Shown piece by piece: positions 52,503 through 62,412 of a stretch of DNA of 64,000 nucleotides. The notes beneath the pieces are model-generated. The model had not been told where the DNA came from. It was given only the letters and a program-made list of their open reading frames with translations, and ran no database searches. Every line of letters starts with the position of its first letter. The stretch's first letter is position 1. The stretch covers positions 4,154,001 through 4,218,000 of the forward strand of contig NC_009614.1 of the NCBI RefSeq assembly GCF_000012825.1, given 5' to 3'. A program made the position numbers and the translations under genes. The DNA is from Phocaeicola vulgatus ATCC 8482 (GTDB taxonomy: Bacteria > Bacteroidota > Bacteroidia > Bacteroidales > Bacteroidaceae).

Positions 52503-54098
52503 ATGATTGCAACCATTTTACCCGGAAGTTCGAACTTCCATGCCGTAGATTACAATGAACGGAAGGTGGCGAAAGGTGTAGCCCGGTTACTGGAGATACA
52601 AAACTTCGGAGCACTCGGTGAAGTACGCAAGCCAACTCCCGAAGAGTTGACTCAGTTTCTCATGGAATATTCCTCCATGAATCCTAGAATACAGAAAGCC
52701 CAGTTCCATGTAGCCATCTCCTGCAAGGGCCACGAGATGTCGGAACAGCAGTTACTTGATTTCGCGCACCAGTATCTGCAGGAAATGGGTTATGCTGAAC
52801 CCGGACAACCCTGGCTCATCTATTCTCACAACGATACAGACAATGCGCACTTGCACATTGTAACTTCAAGAATTGCGCCCGATGGACACAAGATACAGCA
52901 CGACCATGAACGCAGACGCTCGCAAGCGGTCATTGACAAGATACTTGGAACCGATAGAACACAAAAGACAGAGAAAGACATCGAGGCCGCCAAGCAGTAC
53001 AGCTTTTCCTCCTTTGCACAGTTCAAAGCCGTGATGGGAACCATGGGCTATGAAGTATTCCAGAAAGACGGAAACGTCTTCGTCAAGCAAGGCGGTAGAA
53101 TCCAAAAGAAACTCCCCCTGACAGAGATTGAAGCTCTATACAAGAAAGGTTATCAGGACAAGGCACGGAACCGCCAGCTGAGAGCCTACCTAAAGAAATA
53201 CCGGGACGTATGCGCCAACAAGGAAGAATTGCAGAAGGAAATGAAGAAGAACTTCGGTGTGGATGTGGTCTTCTTCGGCAAGAAAGACAAGCCCTACGGC
53301 TACATACTGATAGACCATGCCAACAAGACCGTCATCCATGGTGCCCGGGTTCTAGCCGTAGAAGAACTGCTCGATTTCGCCACCCCCGAACAACGCTTTG
53401 ACCGGATAGAAGCATTCATAGACCAGCTGCTGACCCTCAATCCCAAAATCACTCAGGGAAAAATTTTCCAGAAACTCAAGAAACAGCGTGCCTATATAAA
53501 GAAAGGTGTCATCTACTACGATGGCCAGAGCAGACCCTTGCCGCCTTTCATGGCCAAGGCCATTGACCGCAACAACCGCATCAGCTTCATCGAGAAGTTC
53601 CGTCCGCAGAACGCAGCCGAAGTGGAAATGCTGTGCAAGGTATTCAAGGTGGACCGGCCGGACCTGGTGGACATCTCTACGGAACGTCCTCCCAAGTATG
53701 CCGATTCCGTCGGCCGTCTGCATGAAATATTCAATGATCCCGAAGTGAAGTCCCCCCGCAGCGTCATGTACCAGGAAGGCTTCATCATCCGTCAGGTCGA
53801 TGATACCTACTATGCCATCAACTTCAAGGAACATATTCTCATCAACCTGAATGAAGAAGGCTTCGATGTGGAACGGGTGAAGAAAAAGTCCAGGAAGCAA
53901 AAACGAAACGGAGTTCCGTTTAAGAAATCCAAGAAGAAGACGCTCAATCCTATTAAATCCCTTCAGCGTAAATCGCATCAAGGACTGGGTAAACTCCGGA
54001 AAGAAGGTGTCGGCAGCCACAGTGCCAACCGCGAATGGGAAGTTGGAAAAAAGACAAACTACGATGACGTGGATGACGGACGCTCATTGAAGATTTAG
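52503..54098 (+). CDS. mobA: relaxase / mobilisation nuclease (MobA, HUH type)
   Basis: About 531 residues. Nicks oriT and pilots the transferred strand. Relaxase motifs: ILPGSSNFHAVDYNERKVAKG (catalytic Tyr candidate), HVAISCKGHEMSEQQL, and the HUH motif with HLHIVTSR and neighbouring His residues. The C-terminal half is basic and not conserved (KKKSRKQKRNG ...). The start at 52503 (MIATILPGSS) matches relatives; a TTG at 52476 in frame is less likely. A terminator follows. Confidence 0.92.
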   Translation: MIATILPGSSNFHAVDYNERKVAKGVARLLEIQNFGALGEVRKPTPEELTQFLMEYSSMNPRIQKAQFHVAISCKGHEMSEQQLLDFAHQYLQEMGYAEPGQPWLIYSHNDTDNAHLHIVTSRIAPDGHKIQHDHERRRSQAVIDKILGTDRTQKTEKDIEAAKQYSFSSFAQFKAVMGTMGYEVFQKDGNVFVKQGGRIQKKLPLTEIEALYKKGYQDKARNRQLRAYLKKYRDVCANKEELQKEMKKNFGVDVVFFGKKDKPYGYILIDHANKTVIHGARVLAVEELLDFATPEQRFDRIEAFIDQLLTLNPKITQGKIFQKLKKQRAYIKKGVIYYDGQSRPLPPFMAKAIDRNNRISFIEKFRPQNAAEVEMLCKVFKVDRPDLVDISTERPPKYADSVGRLHEIFNDPEVKSPRSVMYQEGFIIRQVDDTYYAINFKEHILINLNEEGFDVERVKKKSRKQKRNGVPFKKSKKKTLNPIKSLQRKSHQGLGKLRKEGVGSHSANREWEVGKKTNYDDVDDGRSLKI

Positions 54099-54117
54099 TA
54101 TTGATGTTTAATGATTT

Positions 54118-54164
54118 AAGTTACAACTGAAAGTCAAAAGGAGACTTTTAGTTGTAACTTTTTT
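54118..54164 (+). terminator. terminator after the relaxase gene
   Basis: 18-bp stem with a single wobble pairing AAGTTACAACT...AAAGTC with GACTTT...AGTTGTAACTT (54118-54135 with 54143-54160), then TTTTTT; 19 bases after the stop. The next 140 bases hold no gene. Confidence 0.9.
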
Positions 54165-54271
54165 GGCTAATTTTTCTCAGATTCCCTTGTTCCGAAGTCC
54201 ATTTAACCCTCGGTTTCAGCAATCGAAAGCACATTGATGTTGTGCATTTAGGTTTTCCCTGTTCCAGCATT

Positions 54272-54279
54272 TACTTTTG
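54272..54279 (+). promoter_or_regulatory. -7 box of the transfer operon
   Basis: TACTTTTG fits TAnnTTTG, 28 bases before the traA start; TTTA (54247-54250) at 21 bases could be a weak -33 element. Confidence 0.45.
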
Positions 54280-54307
54280 CTTGCGAGTTTAATAAACGGA
54301 AAACAAC

Positions 54308-55156
54308 ATGATACAGACCCCGGTCATAGTCACCTTTGCCAACCAGAAAGGAGGAGTCGGAAAGACCACCCTTTGCGTCACCTTTGCCAACTACTTAGTG
54401 GCAAAAGGCGTCCGGGTGCTTGTCATCGACTGCGACTTCCAACACTCAATCATGAAATGCCGCAAGGCAGACATCAAGAAGTATGGAGAGGAACAACTGC
54501 CCTATGAAGTTTGGTCATACGAACCCAACAACAAGGTGGAGATGACCTCTCTGGTGGAGAAACTGCACAACGACCCCGAAATAGATGTGGTACTCATCGA
54601 CTCGCCGGGCAGCCTGAAAGCCGAAGGGCTCGTACCCATCTTTGTCAATTCAGACATCATCGTGGTCCCGTTCCACTACGACCTGGTGACCATTCCTTCC
54701 ACCGCCAGTTTCCTGCTGTTTCTGGACCGCCTTCGTCAGGCCGTCGGCGAACGGATGAAAGCACAGCTCTTCATCATCCCCAACCTGAACGACAACCGCG
54801 TGGGCAAGCGCTCCGAACTCATCCTATGGGACAACACCCGGGAAACCTTCTCCAACTACGGGTATGTCACCGGAAAGATACCCCGCCGTGCAGACATGGA
54901 ACGGTTCAGCACCATCGCCGCACTGGATATGCAATACCGCTATGTCAGTTCGGTATTCGACAAGATCTATTTCAGCATCTTCGACAAGACCGGTCCCATC
55001 CGTGAAATGGAACTTTCCGGCATCCAGCTGACGGAGAACCTTTACCCCAAGAGCGGCAAGAAGAAATACCAGGCCGAAACAAGCACCCATATTGCGCTGG
55101 ATGAAGCCGAAGACGAAGAACAGGAAAACAACAGTGAGCATCAACATAATCAGTAA
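54308..55156 (+). CDS. traA: ParA-family ATPase, conjugative transposon TraA
   Basis: 282 residues, deviant Walker A motif NQKGGVGKTT near residue 12, switch Asp in VIDCDFQHS and the IDSPGS switch II segment. First gene of the transfer operon; in CTnDOT-like elements a ParA-type protein holds this position. The C-terminal 30 residues are acidic (DEAEDEEQEN). Role in positioning or segregation is inferred from the family. Confidence 0.9.
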   Translation: MIQTPVIVTFANQKGGVGKTTLCVTFANYLVAKGVRVLVIDCDFQHSIMKCRKADIKKYGEEQLPYEVWSYEPNNKVEMTSLVEKLHNDPEIDVVLIDSPGSLKAEGLVPIFVNSDIIVVPFHYDLVTIPSTASFLLFLDRLRQAVGERMKAQLFIIPNLNDNRVGKRSELILWDNTRETFSNYGYVTGKIPRRADMERFSTIAALDMQYRYVSSVFDKIYFSIFDKTGPIREMELSGIQLTENLYPKSGKKKYQAETSTHIALDEAEDEEQENNSEHQHNQ

Positions 55157-55176
55157 CCATCAATACCTATCGTGCA

Positions 55177-55620
55177 ATGACAAAAGACATTCCCGAAATT
55201 GATGACCTTCTTAAAGGTATCAACGATTCCGATATGACCTTGACGGGCGAACCGAAGGAAAAGTCGGATTCTACCAGCAAGATCTCCCAGGAGGCACCCG
55301 TGAACGAAGAAACCGCAGATGGCGCTACAGTTGCTCTTTTCCCTTCTGTGGAGGGGAACAAGTGCTGGCAAGTGTTCATGAACTATCTGGACACTTCCGA
55401 TGAACGAGGCGACAAGGACGAACGGCTGGTCTGCAAACTCGACCGTGACCTGGCCGATTCACTCGATGACTGCGACATCCATAACCGGAGCCGTTCCGAC
55501 ATGGTCAATGCCATCGTCCGTGCCTTCTTCGAGACCTATCTGCCGCAACTCTCCGAGTTTCGCAGAAAGAAGAAATCATTGTTTATCAACTTCAACAAGG
55601 AAGATTATGAAATGGAATAG
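55177..55620 (+). CDS. traB: conjugative transposon TraB-like protein (DUF3408)
   Basis: 147 residues, acidic N-terminus, and a C-terminal ribbon-helix-helix-like region (SRSDMVNAIVRAFFETYLPQL) followed by the basic FRRKKKS, as in DUF3408. Follows traA by 20 bases and overlaps the next gene by 14, so it is part of one operon. Confidence 0.82.
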   Translation: MTKDIPEIDDLLKGINDSDMTLTGEPKEKSDSTSKISQEAPVNEETADGATVALFPSVEGNKCWQVFMNYLDTSDERGDKDERLVCKLDRDLADSLDDCDIHNRSRSDMVNAIVRAFFETYLPQLSEFRRKKKSLFINFNKEDYEME

Positions 55621-56197
55621 ATGGAACGACCGGATGGTGTCCCTGCTTATCGAACTTTATCCGGTAGAAACCACCGCCCATACCGCCGCCGTGCTGGAGA
55701 TGAGCGTGTCAGCCGTAAAGTACAAAGCCAAGGAACTGGGACTGGGTAAGCTGGCCAAGTCCAAATGGATGGAACGTGCCGACCATATCCGCAGCCACTT
55801 CAATGAAGAGTCCTTTACGGAAATCGGAGAGAAACTGGGTGTGACCCGAGTAACCGTCAGCCGTATCGCATCCAAAATGGGACTGAAACGCTCCAAACAT
55901 GAAGGATATAAGGTATCCTCCCGCGTCCGTCAGAAAATAGTGCGTCGGGAACGAAGAAGAATGGTATTCGGTCTGGATCCCATCACCCGAATCAATGTAA
56001 TATCCAACCGGGCCAAGGTACGCCTACGCTATCGCCTGAAAGTGAAAGGCTATATACTCAGCGGACAGAAGAACCTGATGTACTATACCGAAAACACCTT
56101 CCGCAAACAGCGTCTGGAGAACCGGGGCATGAAATTGGGAATTCGTTTCCTGCCAGTTCCGCAAGAGGACATTATTGTAATACCCAACCTCATATAA
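55607..56197 (+). CDS. DNA-binding protein of the transfer operon with helix-turn-helix
   Basis: 196 residues from the ATG at 55607 (MKWNRWNDRMVSLL), which overlaps the traB stop. Two helix-turn-helix-like stretches: ELYPVETTAHTAAVLEMSVS and FTEIGEKLGVTRVTVSRIAS, then a strongly basic middle (RVRQKIVRRERRRM). The frame is open farther upstream but only as a shadow of traB. May regulate the operon; not assigned to a family. Confidence 0.75.
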   Translation: MKWNRWNDRMVSLLIELYPVETTAHTAAVLEMSVSAVKYKAKELGLGKLAKSKWMERADHIRSHFNEESFTEIGEKLGVTRVTVSRIASKMGLKRSKHEGYKVSSRVRQKIVRRERRRMVFGLDPITRINVISNRAKVRLRYRLKVKGYILSGQKNLMYYTENTFRKQRLENRGMKLGIRFLPVPQEDIIVIPNLI

Positions 56198-56205
56198 GTA
56201 CAGCT

Positions 56206-56895
56206 ATGACCTATGGACAAATAATCTCGATCCTCTTTGTGGCCCTGCTATGCTACTATGCCTTCTTGATAGTGATGGACATCCAGCGAGCCAAGGCAGC
56301 AGAAGCGGCAGAACAGGATAACCATATAGAGGAGGATATAGACATATCGGACGAAGCTCAGTCCTTCCGACCTCACAAGGTGAGCCGTGAGGAACCGAAG
56401 AAGGAAGAAGAAAAGAACGAAGAATCTCCAAACGAGAACACTTCTGAAAGCAGTCAGCAGGACAATACTTCCACAACTGAATCGGACGCCGATACTTCAC
56501 AGGAAGGGAAAGAAGAAACCGATGATGAAAATGAACAGGAGGAATCGGACACTTCCGAAGATGTGTACAATGAAATTGAATCTGGAACTGCATCTCATTC
56601 ACAGGCAACTGAATCGGATAACGAACAGGAAGCAACTTCTTCCCAATCTTCTGATGATGAAACGACCGAGGACCCTGCTGAAGAAGAATCTGAAGAACCT
56701 TCTGACGAACAACCATCCGAAGAAAGTACCGATGACGACCAACCCTTCCGTTCACCGACCTACCGCGAAGCCATACTGACAGACGGCATCCTGGTGGATG
56801 ACATCTTTAAAGCCATCGACCAGCTGGCCGAAACCGGTGAATGTGACCTGGGTACCATTATCTATCACTGCGAAAGCATGCGATATGCCGGGTAG
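56206..56895 (+). CDS. acidic membrane-anchored transfer-operon protein
   Basis: 229 residues: one N-terminal membrane helix (IISILFVALLCYYAFLIVM), a long low-complexity Glu/Ser/Asp-rich linker (about 30-180) and a short conserved-looking C-terminal segment (YREAILTDGILVDDIFKAID onward). Position between the HTH gene and traE corresponds to TraD-like genes of other elements, but I cannot assign it. Confidence 0.75.
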   Translation: MTYGQIISILFVALLCYYAFLIVMDIQRAKAAEAAEQDNHIEEDIDISDEAQSFRPHKVSREEPKKEEEKNEESPNENTSESSQQDNTSTTESDADTSQEGKEETDDENEQEESDTSEDVYNEIESGTASHSQATESDNEQEATSSQSSDDETTEDPAEEESEEPSDEQPSEESTDDDQPFRSPTYREAILTDGILVDDIFKAIDQLAETGECDLGTIIYHCESMRYAG

Positions 56896-56922
56896 ATAAA
56901 CCCGAAACTACTTGGACGAAAG

Positions 56923-56994
56923 TCCACCGTTCCTTTAGCGACCTCTGATACTTGAATGACCTCTGTTTCTTTGGCGACCTCTGTTCCTTTGGCG
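56923..56994 (+). repeat. four 18-bp imperfect tandem repeats upstream of traE
   Basis: Units at 56923, 56941, 56959 and 56977. Units 3 and 4 differ by one base (ACCTCTGTTTCTTTGGCG and ACCTCTGTTCCTTTGGCG); units 1 and 2 are more diverged. They fill the 127-base gap before traE. Confidence 0.7.
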
Positions 56995-57022
56995 ATGAAA
57001 TCCATTATCAAAGAAAGATACA

Positions 57023-57421
57023 ATGAAACAACTTAATCAACTCGTATGCGGAAACGAAAGCATCTTCCGCTCTATCCAGCGTTCTTCTGAAAAAGCAGTC
57101 AACCGCCTCATGGCCTGCAGTGTGGTACAGAAATGCCTCATGTTCCTCCTTGCCCTCTGGGTATCGGCAGGTGAACTGATGGCTGCCAGCAAGGGAGCCG
57201 CAGGCTTTACCAAAGCCACCCAGGAAGTGAGTTCCTACCAGACTCCGGTGTCAAACTTGATGAAAGCGATTGCAGCCGTTATAGTTTTAGTAGGAGCTTT
57301 TAACGTTTATTTCAAGATGCAAAACGGCGACCAGGATGTCAAGAAAACTATCATGCTGACTATCGGTGGCTGTATCGCATTTATCGCTCTTTCTGAGGCG
57401 CTTCCGCTCTTCTTTAAGTAA
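57023..57421 (+). CDS. traE: TraE-like conjugation protein (DUF4134)
   Basis: 132 residues. A signal-like hydrophobic segment (CLMFLLALWVSAGELMAA), then two membrane helices in the C-terminal half (LMKAIAAVIVLVGAFNVYF, IMLTIGGCIAFIALSEALPL). The pattern matches DUF4134, a VirB2-like (pilin-position) subunit of Bacteroidetes conjugation systems. traF follows after 29 bases. Confidence 0.85.
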   Translation: MKQLNQLVCGNESIFRSIQRSSEKAVNRLMACSVVQKCLMFLLALWVSAGELMAASKGAAGFTKATQEVSSYQTPVSNLMKAIAAVIVLVGAFNVYFKMQNGDQDVKKTIMLTIGGCIAFIALSEALPLFFK

Positions 57422-57450
57422 TCTAATTTATCAACATATTATCCAGAATT

Positions 57451-57741
57451 ATGACGATAAATCAGGAGGGTTATCCCGTTTTCAAAGGCTTGCAGAAACC
57501 GCTGGAGTTCATGGGCATACGCGGTCGTTTTCTGACATTGGCAGCAGCGGCCATCGGTGTGTCGTTCGTAGGCTTCATCGGCTTCTCCATCGCTTTGGGA
57601 AAGCTTGCCGGGTTCATCGCCATGCTGGTGATGGCATTGGTCGGATTGGTCACCATTTATGTCAAGCAGCGTGGCGGTCTCCACAACAAACGGCAGGCAA
57701 AGGGTATCTATGTTTACAAGAATCTGAGACGCAACTCGTAA
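57451..57741 (+). CDS. traF: TraF-like conjugation protein (DUF4133)
   Basis: 96 residues with two membrane helices (FLTLAAAAIGVSFVGFIGFS and LAGFIAMLVMALVGLVTIYV) and the C-terminal basic YVYKNLRRNS, as in DUF4133, the VirB3-like partner of the VirB4-type ATPase encoded next. Confidence 0.85.
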   Translation: MTINQEGYPVFKGLQKPLEFMGIRGRFLTLAAAAIGVSFVGFIGFSIALGKLAGFIAMLVMALVGLVTIYVKQRGGLHNKRQAKGIYVYKNLRRNS

Positions 57742-57757
57742 AATAAAATGAATATTT

Positions 57758-60058
57758 ATGGCACATACCAAGAAAAGAATATTTGACGGACTCTATGCAC
57801 AGCTGGAGGAAACGGACGGCAATGTCGTCCTTTTTTCAGCCAAAGGGGAACCGTCGGTTATTTTCGAGATAACCAATCCCGTGCAGCAGCTCTGTACCGA
57901 TGCGGAACAGTACATGCTCTTTCAGGATGTACTCTCCAATGTGGTACAGACGCTCGGCGAGGGCTATGCCCTGCAGAAACAGGACGTGCTCTGCAAGCAG
58001 TCCTACCACCATGAGGTGCCGGAGGATGCGGAGTTCCTGACCAAGAGCTACTTCCGTTACTTTGAGGGAAGAGAATTTACGGAGATACGTACCTACCTTA
58101 TCCTCACGCAGGAGGCACAGCGTAGCCAGTTCGTGCAATACGACCCGAAGAAATGGCTGGACTTCCATTCCAAGGTCTCCAAAGTGAGCGACATCCTCAA
58201 GGAGAAGAACATCAAGTATCGCAAACTCAGTAAAGAGGAAGTCAATGAGTACTGCCACCGCTTCATGGCCTTCCAATTCCGGCATGGTCCGTTCTCGATG
58301 ACCAACTTCAAGGCATCGGATGAGTATCTGAAAATCGGCGACCGGGTAGTCCGTTCCTATCCGCTGGTGGATATAGACGAGATTAACCTGCCATCCCTGG
58401 TGAAGCCCTACACACAGATGAACATCAACGGCTACGGCATCGCCACGGACTTGTTCTCCTTCTTGACAAGTGTGCCCCATGCCGATTGTGTGGTGTTCAA
58501 CCAGGTGGTGCAGATACCGAACCAACGAAAATTACTGAGAAAACTCCAGGCAAAGGCCAAGCGACACGGCTCCATGCCCGACCCGAGCAACAAGATTGCG
58601 AAGGAAGACATTGAGGAAGTGCTGGATCGCCTGGCGGTGGACAGCACGCAGCTGGTATATTGCAATTTCAACATTCTGGTGAGCTGCCTGGTAGATAAGG
58701 TCACTCCGGTCACTTCCTATCTGGAAACGAAGCTGTATGAGTGCGGCATCATGCCGTCCCGTACCGCCTACAACCAGTTGGAATTGTTTACAGACAGCTT
58801 CCCCGGCAACGGCTATGCCTTCAATCCGGACTATGACCTCTTTTTGACGCTCTCCGATGTCGCTCTGTGCTTCTTCTTCAAGGAGCATCTGAAAGGTTCG
58901 GAAGATACCCCGCTGACTACTTACTATACCGATCGCCAGGGGCTGCCAGTGTGTATTGACATCACAGGGAAAGAGGGCAAGGTGAAGATGACGGACAATG
59001 CCAACTTCTTCTGCATCGGACCTTCGGGAAGCGGGAAATCATTCCACATGAACAGCGTAGTTCGTCAACTTTTAGAACAAAATACTGATGTCGTTATGGT
59101 CGATACGGGCGATTCTTATGAAGGTATCTGTGGCTACTACAAGGGAACGTATATCTCTTACTCCAAAGAGAAGCCCATCTCCATGAATCCTTTCAAGGTC
59201 ACAAAGGAAGAGTATGACTTGAACTTCGGGGAAAAGAAGAACTTCCTCAAGTCGCTCATCTTTCTCATCTTCAAAGGAAATGAGTTTCCGAGCAAGATTG
59301 AGGACATGCTCATCAACCAGACCATCGTGGAATACTACGAAGCCTACTTCCATCCCTTTACCAAGTTTACCGAGAAGGAACGTGAGGGGTTGAGACAAAA
59401 GTTGTTGGTAGCTTCCAAGATGGAAGAAGATTATGACAAGTTTTCTCACAGCATGGAAGACATTGATGCCCAAATCAGGGAAGCCGAGATGGACAAGCAG
59501 GCGGAAAGCAGGGCACTCATGCTTCCGGCAGAAGCCCGGCGACTCAAGCTGCTCCGCCAGTGCCGTTCGCTCTATGCCCTTGCCCAGGATGAAGCTGCCA
59601 GCAAAGGCGAAAAGGAACGTGCCCTGCAGATTATCGAGAACTACAAGAAGGAACTCTACAACAACTCCATGCTTATCAAGATAGACAAGCAGATAGACCA
59701 CATCGAGGAACAGAAACGCAGACTGAAAGTCCGGGTACTGTCCTTCAACTCCTACTACGAGTTCGCCCTGGAACGCATTCCGCAAATCGTGGCACAGGAG
59801 AAGATTCAGTTCAACATCCGCGACTTCGCTGCCATCCTGAAGCAGTTCTACCGGGGAGGTGAACTGGAGATGACCCTGAACTCCGACCTGAACGTGAACC
59901 TCTTCGATGAGCAGTTTATCGTCTTCGAGATAGACAAGATTAAAGATGACCCCGTGCTGTTTCCGATTGTGGTACTCATCATCATGGACGTGTTCCTGCA
60001 GAAAATGCGTATCAAGAAAGGACGCAAGGCACTCATCATCGAGGAAGCGTGGCTGTGA
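57758..60058 (+). CDS. traG: TraG VirB4-type conjugation ATPase, 5' exon interrupted by group II intron
   Basis: 766 codons before an intron-borne stop. Powers the type IV secretion channel. Walker A GPSGSGKSFHMNS near residue 421 and Walker B KALIIEEAW near residues 757-765. A coiled-coil insertion rich in Glu/Lys lies around residues 540-680. The frame breaks exactly after the Walker B motif where a group II intron enters (about 60053-60055). The frame continues after the intron at about 62450-62454 with KAIASPTMAEYIKYLYKTVR, so correct splicing restores a protein of about 945 residues. Confidence 0.92.
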   Translation: MAHTKKRIFDGLYAQLEETDGNVVLFSAKGEPSVIFEITNPVQQLCTDAEQYMLFQDVLSNVVQTLGEGYALQKQDVLCKQSYHHEVPEDAEFLTKSYFRYFEGREFTEIRTYLILTQEAQRSQFVQYDPKKWLDFHSKVSKVSDILKEKNIKYRKLSKEEVNEYCHRFMAFQFRHGPFSMTNFKASDEYLKIGDRVVRSYPLVDIDEINLPSLVKPYTQMNINGYGIATDLFSFLTSVPHADCVVFNQVVQIPNQRKLLRKLQAKAKRHGSMPDPSNKIAKEDIEEVLDRLAVDSTQLVYCNFNILVSCLVDKVTPVTSYLETKLYECGIMPSRTAYNQLELFTDSFPGNGYAFNPDYDLFLTLSDVALCFFFKEHLKGSEDTPLTTYYTDRQGLPVCIDITGKEGKVKMTDNANFFCIGPSGSGKSFHMNSVVRQLLEQNTDVVMVDTGDSYEGICGYYKGTYISYSKEKPISMNPFKVTKEEYDLNFGEKKNFLKSLIFLIFKGNEFPSKIEDMLINQTIVEYYEAYFHPFTKFTEKEREGLRQKLLVASKMEEDYDKFSHSMEDIDAQIREAEMDKQAESRALMLPAEARRLKLLRQCRSLYALAQDEAASKGEKERALQIIENYKKELYNNSMLIKIDKQIDHIEEQKRRLKVRVLSFNSYYEFALERIPQIVAQEKIQFNIRDFAAILKQFYRGGELEMTLNSDLNVNLFDEQFIVFEIDKIKDDPVLFPIVVLIIMDVFLQKMRIKKGRKALIIEEAWL

Positions 60059-60681
60059 CATGTAAGTCTTGTATATGATTGTTCAACTTTCATTCCACGA
60101 GTTGGAAATCGAACGATTGAACCTGTTGTTCCGTCAACAGTAGCCTATGGGAACGTGCGGTATTAAGCAATGAACCCGTGCGGTAACAGAACCAACAATG
60201 AAGCCCTTCCGAAAGGAGAAGTCTGAACCGTGAGGGGATGACAACTGCCGTTAGTATCGAACGACAGGGGAGCTAGGCTGAATGGTATGAATAACGTAAT
60301 GTGAACCGTTGATAAACGTCGTAACTTCGAATGAGCCGCTAATGATACTGGGCTCTAACCCAAAAGGGATGCAGTCGGTTAACCTTCTCCATGCTAAGGT
60401 TACACGGACATAACGACTGCCGGCGGATAGACGGATTCTAACCCATTCGTTTGTCATATACAAGAAACATGGTAAACCCGTACTTCTCCTGTGTAACAGC
60501 AGGTAAGCAGACCGTAAGTGAAGCCGAATGGAGTGCGGGCAGAGGAATGCGGAGAAAGCGAATGCCGTTCTGTAATGGGACGGATAGAGGTTGAAACATC
60601 ACCTCACACGAAAGTGGGCAGACTTCCGCATGGTGGATGTTTTACAAGAAACTTATAGAACTTATTAAAGGAGAAAAGCAA

Positions 60682-62337
60682 ATGAACGAAATTAAAACAT
60701 CGTGTGCATCTACTGACCGTAAATGGAGCACTTGGGAAAGCATAGACTGGAACAAGTGTGAGATAGCGGTTAATAAGCTACAAGCACGTATTGTAAAAGC
60801 TCAAAAGGCGGGCAAACACGGCAGGGTGAAATCCTTGCAGTGGGTGCTGACGCATTCGTTTTACGCTAAGGCTTTAGCCGTAAAGCGTGTTACATCAAAC
60901 AGTGGCAGTGACACCGCAGGCGTTGACAAGGTGAAATGGTCAACTCCCAATACCAGATTCAAGGCTATCGGTGAACTGAAAAGAAGAGGCTACAAGCCCC
61001 AGCCGTTAAAAAGGGTCAATATCAAAAAGAGTAACGGGAAACTACGTCCTTTAGGTATCCCGACAATGAAAGATAGGGCTATGCAGGCATTATACCTGCT
61101 TGCGTTGGAACCTGTATCGGAAACAACTGCGGACAGTAATTCCTACGGTTTCCGTAAAGAGAGAAGTACCGGAGATGCAAGGGAACAATGTTTTTGTGTC
61201 CTTGCAAAGAAAGCTTCTCCCGAATGGATTATGGAGGGTGACATCCAAGGTTGTTTCGACCACATCAGCCACGAATGGCTGCTGAACAATATCCCTATGG
61301 ATAAAGTGATGCTGCGGAAATGGCTCAAATGCGGTTTCGTCTTCAACAAGGAGCTATTCCCCACGGAAGAGGGCACTCCACAGGGTGGTATCATCTCACC
61401 AACTCTTGCGAATATGACACTGGACGGACTGCAAACTATGTTTGCAGAGAAGTATCACAAGAAATTTGTAACCAGGAAAACGACCTACTATCCCAAAGTA
61501 CATCTTGTACGCTATGCGGATGATTTTATCATCACGGGTAGAAGCAAGGAAGCTTTGGAAGAAATCAAACCGTTAGTAGTGGACTTTCTCCAAGAAAGGG
61601 GATTAACCCTGTCGGAAGAGAAAACAAAGATTACACACATTGATGACGGATTCGATTTTCTCGGGTACAATATCCGGAAATACAAAGGAGTGCTTCTAAT
61701 CAAACCGTCCAAAAAGAGCCTGAAGAAATTCATGCAGAAAATCCGAGGAATCATCGATTCCAATAAAGGAAGCAAACAGGAATCACTTATAAGGCTCTTG
61801 AATCCTGTGATAACAGGCTGGGTAAACTACTACAAGAATTGTGTGGCATCTGATACATTCAGAAAAGCTGACTACCTGATATTTGAAAAGTTATGGCAAT
61901 GGGCTACAAGACGACACCCCAAGAAAGGCAAATATTGGATTGCCGACCGATACTTTACACGGGTAAAGAACCGTAACTGGTGCTTCGTGGCAAACTTCAA
62001 GAAAGGCAAGACTGATGACAGGATTGCTCTGAAAAGGCTGTATGACACAAAGATTACCCGATATGTCAAGGTAAAAGGTGAAGCAAATCCCTTTGACCCC
62101 GAATGGACAGAGTATTTTGAAAAGCGCAAGACTTACAAGATGCTACAGTCGCTCAACGGCAGAAAATCATTGCTGTACATGTGGGAAAGACAGGACCATT
62201 TATGTCCCGTATGTGGTAAACCCATAGACAAGGAACATCCTTGGGGAACTTCCCAACAAATAGTCAACGGCAAGAAAGTAAATAATCTGCTACATGACAG
62301 TTGTAGAAGAAAAGTCATTCAAACTAATAAGATGTAA
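60682..62337 (+). CDS. ltrA: group II intron reverse transcriptase/maturase with HNH endonuclease
   Basis: 551 residues. RT domain with RPLGIPTMKDRAMQALYLLA, SYGFRKERST, EGTPQGGIISPTLANMTLDG and the active site VRYADDFIITGRS; maturase domain with LGYNIRKYKG and GWVNYYKNC; C-terminal HNH domain (CPVCGKPIDKEHPWG and the later HDSCRRK). Start at 60682 chosen because AAAGGAGA (60667-60674) stands 7 bases upstream; an in-frame ATG at 60637 lacks this. Helps splicing and mobility of the intron. Confidence 0.92.
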   Translation: MNEIKTSCASTDRKWSTWESIDWNKCEIAVNKLQARIVKAQKAGKHGRVKSLQWVLTHSFYAKALAVKRVTSNSGSDTAGVDKVKWSTPNTRFKAIGELKRRGYKPQPLKRVNIKKSNGKLRPLGIPTMKDRAMQALYLLALEPVSETTADSNSYGFRKERSTGDAREQCFCVLAKKASPEWIMEGDIQGCFDHISHEWLLNNIPMDKVMLRKWLKCGFVFNKELFPTEEGTPQGGIISPTLANMTLDGLQTMFAEKYHKKFVTRKTTYYPKVHLVRYADDFIITGRSKEALEEIKPLVVDFLQERGLTLSEEKTKITHIDDGFDFLGYNIRKYKGVLLIKPSKKSLKKFMQKIRGIIDSNKGSKQESLIRLLNPVITGWVNYYKNCVASDTFRKADYLIFEKLWQWATRRHPKKGKYWIADRYFTRVKNRNWCFVANFKKGKTDDRIALKRLYDTKITRYVKVKGEANPFDPEWTEYFEKRKTYKMLQSLNGRKSLLYMWERQDHLCPVCGKPIDKEHPWGTSQQIVNGKKVNNLLHDSCRRKVIQTNKM

Positions 62338-62378
62338 CTATGAGCTGGTTTCTATTAAATAGAAATTTAACACTGCTT

Positions 62379-62412
62379 GAGCCGTATGATTGGAAACTTT
62401 CACGTACGGTTC
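62379..62412 (+). ncRNA. group II intron domain V
   Basis: 34 bases, GAGCCGTATG paired with CGTACGGTTC around a GAAA-type apical loop (TTGGAAACTTT), carrying the AGC-type catalytic triad near the base of the stem. Confidence 0.9.

Noticed and set aside
54277..55005. Alternative plus-strand frames over traA
   Set aside because: Out-of-frame shadows of the ParA-type gene.
59072..60061. 329-codon minus-strand frame over traG
   Set aside because: Antisense to a clear VirB4-type ATPase; no recognisable domain.
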